Assembly (NCBI GenBank): GCA_034509735.1
Contig: JACGWO010000002.1
Coordinates: 42,029,855 to 42,093,854 of the forward strand
Origin: Sesamum alatum
Taxonomy: Eukaryota; Streptophyta; Magnoliopsida; Lamiales; Pedaliaceae
Direction: 5' to 3'
Length of the DNA: 64,000 nucleotides
Shown here piece after piece: positions 57,969 through 64,000 of the stretch. Below the pieces are notes generated by a model, which worked only from the letters and a program-made list of their open reading frames with translations, did not search any database and was not told where the DNA came from. The translations under genes were made by a program, and so were the position numbers. Position 1 is the first letter of the stretch. Every line of letters begins with the position of its first letter.

Positions 57969-59340
57969 TTAAGTGGTGGTTGGCACTTCGAGTTTGATCT
58001 TTTCCGGAGCGGGTGCTTGGAAATTCTCATAGAAGGGTTTGAGTCTATGGCCATTTACCTTAAACACCTTTTGCGTGACGAGACTCTTGATCTCAACTGC
58101 ACCATGAGGAAATATGTTAACCATAATAAAGGGGCCAATCCAACGGGAACGTAACTTACCCAAAAAGAGTTTGAGTTTCGAATGAAAAAGCAACACTTTT
58201 TAGCCCACGGTGAATTCCTTTCTCAAGATGGTGTGGTCGTGGAACGCCTTAGGCTTTTCTTTGTAGATCTTCGAGTTTTCATAAGCATCATTGTGTAGCT
58301 CTTCAAGTTCTTGCAATTGCAACCTCCTATGATTCCCCGCTTCGTCTATCTCCATGTTGAACTGCTTGATCGCCCAATATGCCCTATGCTCGAGTTCGAC
58401 AGGAAGATGACATGATTTACCAAAAACCAAACGAAAATGGGACATACCTATAGGAGTTTTATACGTCGTTCGGTAGGCCCATAGAGCGTCATCTAAGCGT
58501 GTGCTCCAATCTTTCCTGTTGGGATTGACGGTCTTCTCTAGTATGGACTTGATCTCTCGATTGGAAATTTCTGCTTGCCCATTCGTTTGGGGGTGATAGG
58601 CGGTGGAAACTCGGTGTGTGACGCTGTACTTTTTCAACAGAGCTTCAACCGTCCTATTACAAAAGTGAGTCCCCGATCGCTTATAATAGCTCTTCGCATC
58701 CCAAACCTAGAAAAGATGTTAGACTTCACAAAATCTACAACAGTTTTAGCATCATCCTTCCGTGTGGCTTTCGTCTCAACCCATTTAGACACATAATCGA
58801 CTCCTAAAATGATGTAAGTATAGCCAAAGGATGGAAGAAATGGTCCCATAAAGTCAATCCCCCATACGTCGAATACCTCGCAAGCGAGAATTGACGTGAG
58901 GGGCATTTGATTCCGGGCGCTTAGATTCCCCGTATTTTGGCAATTCTCACAAGTTTTACAAAACAAATATGCATCTTTAAACAAATTAGGCCAAAACAGC
59001 CCGCACTCTAATATTTTTCGAGCTGTTCGATTAGGACCGAAATGCCCTCCACAAGCATAAGAGTGACAAAACTCAAAATAGAAGGAGTTTCAGATTCGGG
59101 TACGCACCTTCGGATGATTTGATCCGAGCAAAACTTCCACAAGTAGGGATCATCCCACACATAATACTTCGCATCACTTCGGATTTTATCTTTCCTTGCT
59201 CGAGGCAAGTCACTTGGTAAAGTGTTGGTGACGAGGAAGTTGACGATGTCGGCATACCATGGGGTGATTTCTCGAATAGTGAAGAGATGTTCATCCGGAA
59301 ATTCATCGTGCAAAGGTGGAGGTTTACCTTTTGTGATCAA
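57969..59340 (-). pseudogene. Athila integrase (frameshifted)
   Basis: Minus-strand frames 59340-59008, 58984-58634, 58637-58200 and 58196-57969 follow one another in order. The core is recognisable: 'VWGIDFMGPFLPSFGYTYI' (first Asp), 'IISDRGLTF' (second Asp) and '[19 protein letters not shown]' (Glu). A GPF/GPY-type C-terminal block '[19 protein letters not shown]' follows. The zinc-binding N-terminal region is interrupted at about 59010. There are at least three frame breaks, so it is inactive. Confidence 0.88.
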
Positions 59341-59344
59341 TCGT

Positions 59345-60558
59345 TAAGATGGTCGGCTACGAGATTTTCTGCTCATTTTTTTGTCCTTGATTGTGTGGTC
59401 GAATTCTTGTAGTAGGAGTACCCATCTTATGAGTCGTGGCTTCGCTTCTTTCTTTGACAGTAAGTACTTCAAAGCTGCATGATCGGAATAAACAGTTACT
59501 TTAGTACCAAGCAATTAGGGGCGAAACTTTTCTAAAGCAAAGACAACGGCTAAAAGCTCCTTTTCCGTAGTGGTGTAGTTGACTTGTGCATTGTCTAGCA
59601 TCCTTGAGACGTAATAGATGACATGAGGGTTCTTTCCAATCCTTTGTCCCAAAACAGCGCCTACTGCGTGGTTTCTTGCGTCGCACATAATCTCGAATGG
59701 TTCATCCCAATTTGGTGGTTAGATGATCGATGCGGAGGTCAAAGAATTCTTCAATCTGTCAAACGCTTTCTTGCATCCTTCATCGAAGTCAAGTGTGGTT
59801 TCTTTTTGCAGCAACTTGCACAAGGGTTGAGCAATCTTCGAGAAGTCTTTGATAAATCGTCTATAAAATCCTGCATGACCAAGAAACGAACGAATCTCCC
59901 GTACAGTAGCGGGGTAAGGCAAGGATTGTATAACGTCAATTTTAGCCTTATCAACTTCTATTCCTCGAGCAGACACGATATGCCCCAAAACAAGATCTTG
60001 CTCAACCATAAAATGGCATTTCTCATAATTCAATACAAGGTCTTTTTCTATACACCTTTCAAGGACTTTGGCTAGTTTTTCTAAACAGTCATTAAAGGAG
60101 TCTCCATAAACGGTGAAATCGTCTATAAAGACTTCGATAAATTGTTCAACATAATCTGAAAAAATACTAACCATACACCTTTGAAAGGTGGCGGGGGCAT
60201 TACACAACCCGAATGGCATCCGTCGGTAAGCGAATGTTCCGAAAGGGCAAGTGAACGTCGTCTTTTCTTGATCCGCGTGTGCCACTGGTATTTGGTGAAA
60301 ACCTGAATATCCATCAAGGCAACAATAGTGAGAACGACCAGCCAAACGTTCCAACATCTGATCAATAAAAGGAAGAGGGAAGTGATCTTTCTTAGTGGCG
60401 GTGTTAAGCTTTCTATAGTCTATACAAACTCGCCATCCATTTTGAACACGGGTGGGTACCAATTCACCAACAGAATTTTGAACGACGGTTATGCCCGTTG
60501 TCTTGGGCACAACTTGAGTTGGACTTACCCATTCACTATCAAAAATTGGAAAGATCAT
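59345..60558 (-). pseudogene. Athila reverse transcriptase and RNase H (RNase H broken)
   Basis: The minus-strand frame 60558-59719 is a Gypsy reverse transcriptase: 'NGWRVCIDYRKLN', 'GYSGFHQIPVA', 'MPFGLCNAPATFQRCM', and the catalytic 'VFIDDFTVYG'. The conserved 'EIRSFLGHAGFYRRFIKDFS' follows in two blocks. The RNase H part (59718-59345) is shifted and only fragments such as '[20 protein letters not shown]' can be read. The RT start is upstream of 60558 in a disrupted frame. Confidence 0.9.
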
Positions 60559-60715
60559 ACATGCGTCAAGGAGTTTTTAGGATTTCCTATTTCACTACTT
60601 CGATCATTGGTGGATTTAGCCGGCGTTGAGCTTCTCGTGAGGGTTTAGATCCTTCTTCAAGTAAAATTCGATGTTCGCATGTCGAGGGACTTAACCCCTT
60701 GATGTCGGCGATGGT

Positions 60716-61543
60716 TCACTCTATGGCTGCACGAAATTCCCGAAGTATGCGGATCAACTTATCTTCTTCTAAGGCGGAGAGTTTACTTGAGATAATCACC
60801 GGCAGTGTGTTATTCTCGCCTAAGAAGGCATACTTAAGATGGTCCGGTAATTCTTTCAGCTCTAGAGTCGGTGCCTGCAACAAGGAGGGAATAAGTTTAG
60901 TATGTGTGCGTGGCAAATCAATGAAAGAAATGTTTTGAGGAAGGGAGCGGAGAGCTTCGAGCTCGAAGACGCTTTCACCAATTTGGGGATCAATTGTCAT
61001 ATTGTCCTCCCACGCTTGTACTAGTGTTGGTGTAAGGCCTTCCTCTAATGCCATCTTCACGTGGTTGCCGGTATTGTTCTTTGAAAATTCCTGCACAAAA
61101 GGGTCAAAGATATCTACGAGCAATGCAGTTGGTACATCACTAGGATACCTCATGGAGTCGTAAATGTTAAATCGTATCACTTCACCATCAAACTCCATGG
61201 TTAAAGTACCCTTATGCACGTCGATTTTCGTCCTAGCAGTTTTGAGGAAAGGTCTTCCCAACAAAATAGAGGTGGAATTGGGGGAATTGTCTTCTCTCAT
61301 GTCTAGAACATAGAAATTGGCAGGAAAAACCAATTTGTTTACTTGTACCAACACATCTTCTAAAACCCCTTCGGGGTATACAACCGAGCGATCCGCAAGT
61401 TGGATCACAACCCCTGCTTCTTTCAAAGGGCCAACGTGTAAGGATTCAAAAATCGTTAGAGGCATGACATTAATGAAAGCACCTAAATCGCATATGGCTC
61501 TTTTTATACCAATCATACCGATTTTACAAGGGATAGAAAACAT
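60716..61543 (-). pseudogene. Athila aspartic protease
   Basis: The minus-strand frame contains 'AICDLGAFINVMPLTIFE', where the Athila family usually has DLGAS; here Ser is replaced by Phe next to the catalytic Asp site. Further blocks include 'ADRSVVYPEGVLEDVLVQV' and 'SILLGRPFLKTARTKIDV'. It is separated from the upstream gag frame by a stop and from RT by a break near 60700. Confidence 0.85.
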
Positions 61544-61561
61544 ACCTGGGTCTTTGCATTT

Positions 61562-63343
61562 TTAGGGCAATTTTCGTTGGAGAATCGCAGATACACTTTC
61601 ACCCATGCTTACTCGTTCGTTACCCTTCAACCTTCCTTTACTAGTGCACAATTCCTTGAGAAACTTCGCGTATCGGGGTATTTTCTTGATTGCATCGATC
61701 AATGGGATGTTTACCTCGACTTTGCGAAATGTCTCTAGGATTTCCTTTTGTTCTTCCTCCTTCTTTGACTTGGCAAACCTCTCCGGGAAGGGGGGTTTCG
61801 TCACTAGCACCTTTGGTTGGTCTTCTTTCGCTGATTCATGCTCGTCCATTTGTTGTCGCGGAACCTCAATTTCCTGTTCGCGTTCGTCCTGCTGGGCGTG
61901 CCCAGCCTTAGTGCTGTTTTTGTCGTTGTTCGGTTTCAACCTTTTTCCGCTACGTAAAATAATGGCACTAGCGTTTTGTTTAGGATTAATCACAGTTTGA
62001 GACGGTAGCTTACCTTGAGATTCCAATTTACTGACAGATGAAGCCAATTGACTGATTTGGGACTCCAAGTTCTGTTGAAGCTGCTGAATTTGTTGCTGTG
62101 TATTCTGCTGAACTTGTTGAATCTGTTGCTGGGTATTCTGCTGAATTTACTGAGTGTTGGTGATGAATGTCTTCATCATCTCTTTAAGAGATGTGCTTTG
62201 TTTTGGATTAGGTTGCACCGGTAGTCTGTATTGCTGTTTCTGAAAATTTTGTGGTTGGGTTCCATAGCTCAGATTCGGGTGGTCCTTCCATCCGGGGTTG
62301 TAAGTGTTGGAGAATGGATCGTATCTCCTTTGTTGCTGTCCGGGAACTCCCCCTACGGCATCAATTTGTTCGGTTGGTGGTTCTTGGAGTGTTGGGCACG
62401 CATCGGTGGGATGCTCCATTGAAATGCATATGCCGCAAACCTTGACATGTTGATGCTTATCTATGGCAATTTGTTTAACAAGAGACGTGAGCTCATTCAA
62501 TCGATCATCAAAAACAGCCATACTTACCTCATTACCCTTTTTTGGTGGGTCGTCGTGTCTGATTCTGAATTGTTGTGTATTAGATGCCATGATTGAAATC
62601 AGATTACGAGCCTCGATCGGGGTTTTATTGAATAGCGCACCTCCACTGGCTGCATCTACCAATTTTCTGTCTATGTCTGATAGATCTTCATAGAAGTACT
62701 GGATCAAGAGATGGTCCGAAATCTGGCGGTGAGGGCAGCTTTTTCACCAACTGATTGAATCTACCCCAGTACTCAAAAAGGCTTTCTCCTGCGAATTGGC
62801 GAATTCCGCTGATTTCTTTTTGGATTGTCGTGGCTCGTGAAGCAGGGAAATATTTCTCAAGAAACTGTCTCTTGAGATCATTCCATGTCGGGATGGATCC
62901 AATCTTTCGCTTGGTCGGCGAGAGAAAAAGGAAAGGCTCTCAGTTTTAACCTGTTCTTTGGTGACTCCTTGTGGTCGTATCCCGGAACAGACCACATGGA
63001 ATTCCATCAAGTGTTTATGCAGATTTCAACCTGCAAGGCCGCGGAAAGTAGGGTGTAAATGAATCAAACCAGATTTTAATTCAAAATTTACCTCTAAATT
63101 CGGGTATTCTATGCAGAGCGGTTGTTGGTTCAAATCCGGCGAAGTCATATCTTTGATTGATCTTTCTGGAATTATAGCCATGACTTCTTCTTCTTCAGAT
63201 TCTCCCGAGGATTCTGCGAATTCTAACGTTATGTCCTTTCCGTCCTTGTAAGAAGTTGATGCCTCTTCGGTTTGTTGCTTGATGTCCTTTCCGTCCTCGT
63301 AAGAAATCGTCTCAAAAACGCCAATCCCCGGCAACGGCGCCAA
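61562..63343 (-). pseudogene. gag: Athila gag (several breaks)
   Basis: Minus-strand pieces 63343-63026, 63010-62744, 62707-62147 and 62068-61562 match Athila gag in order: 'LKSGLIHLHPTFRGLAG', 'EFHVVCSGIRPQGVTKEQVK', 'IQYFYEDLSDIDRKLVDAASG', then a zinc knuckle C-x2-C-x4-H-x4-C in CGICISMEHPTDAC, and a Gln-rich then Lys/Glu-rich C-terminus. At least two frameshifts and an in-frame stop interrupt it, so no intact gag can be made. Confidence 0.9.
63325..63342 (-). other. Primer binding site of the Athila element
   Basis: On the minus strand TGGCGCCGTTGCCGGGGA lies five bases inside the 5' LTR. This is the characteristic Athila primer site, complementary to a tRNA 3' end (commonly given as tRNA-Asp). 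Confidence 0.8.
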
Positions 63344-63347
63344 AATT

Positions 63348-64000
63348 TGATGGGTGTCGAAGCCACCAAAAATAATTCCTACAATTATTTTCTTGCGAAA
63401 GCGGCAAGTAGGGTCGAATCCGCAGGGATCGGCGATAAGTTTGATTTCATAAAAGAAATAAAAAGGGGGGGGATCCAGATTTTTTAGCTTTTAAAAAGAA
63501 AATAACAAAGTATAAATAATAGGGGAAGTTTAATAGATGAGAAGGCTTTCCGGTTAAAGTGGGTTCATGCTTGATTCTTCCCGTTGATCATTGATGCAAA
63601 TGTAACAATTATTAAAAATCGTAGATCAGTTATGGTCATTGGTACGACCTAATAACCTCACCATTCCTTACCTTTTCGTTAGCCAAGGAACGTCCGTTGG
63701 CTAGATCTCTAATCAATAAACAACCCCGGGAACGTCCACGAGATTTAATTTATTAACAGCATTAAGAATTAGAAGGGCCTGATCCTAACCAATAAATTCC
63801 TACGAGGATTCATTTAAATCAGATCATGCATTCACCAAAACATAATTAACCACTTTGACACGATTAACCATGAAATATTGCTACCAATTATTGAACTAAA
63901 CAAACAATTACGGATTTGTAAGTTCAAATAGCTAAACAAACTTTCTTGATAATGAACAACTGATCACTTTATTCAAAAACCAGACGTTTGTAAAAACAGC
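63348..64000 (-). mobile_element. 5' LTR of the Athila element (partial, runs off the window)
   Basis: It begins (in + coordinates) TGATGGGTGTCGAAGCC and aligns without large gaps to 53080-53725. By comparison with the full 3' LTR about 690 more bases lie beyond the window. The G-run near 63465 is shorter than in the other LTR (about 8 against 12). Confidence 0.9.

Overview
The window is nuclear DNA of a flowering plant, almost certainly a eudicot. Its genes have many short GT..AG introns, the intergenic DNA is very AT-rich, and it carries plant-type mobile elements (Athila and Tat Gypsy retrotransposons, Emigrant/pogo, Mutator-like MITEs, a tRNA-derived SINE) and old plastid DNA. I cannot name the species. 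There are three intact protein-coding genes, all on the + strand, plus one broken gene copy.

Layout. 1.3-4.5 kb: an eight-exon plastid 3-ketoacyl-ACP synthase I (KASI-type, fatty-acid elongation). 4.7-24 kb: a long gene-free, repeat-filled interval with MITEs, an AT-rich direct-repeat pair and two 54-bp tandem arrays. 24.5-28.2 kb: a 14-exon class-B auxin response factor, closest to ARF9/ARF18. 28.6-37 kb: more repeats, including a solo LTR and several MITEs with 9-bp target duplications. 37.3-45.6 kb: a six-exon cellulose synthase-like G gene (CSLG) whose roughly 4.9-kb first intron is packed with MITEs and a pogo-type element that still carries a transposase DNA-binding fragment.

44.7-53 kb is a composite locus. 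The 3' part of CSLG and its flank (a MITE, an orphan promoter-like segment and a nuclear-plastid psbD insertion) is present twice. Between the copies sits a 3'-truncated Tat-lineage retrotransposon (one LTR, gag, protease), which runs directly into exon 5 of the second CSLG copy. That copy is a pseudogene and carries a later SINE insertion; the matching empty site is intact in the first copy. 53-64 kb is a nearly complete, minus-strand, decayed Athila element whose 5' LTR runs off the right edge.

The three genes belong to unrelated pathways (plastid lipid synthesis, auxin-regulated transcription, Golgi/ER glycosyl transfer), so I see no operon-like or cluster logic. I found no clearly new biological system. 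The most informative content is the order of rearrangement at CSLG, the shared-terminus 9-bp-TSD MITE families, and several unclassified repeats.
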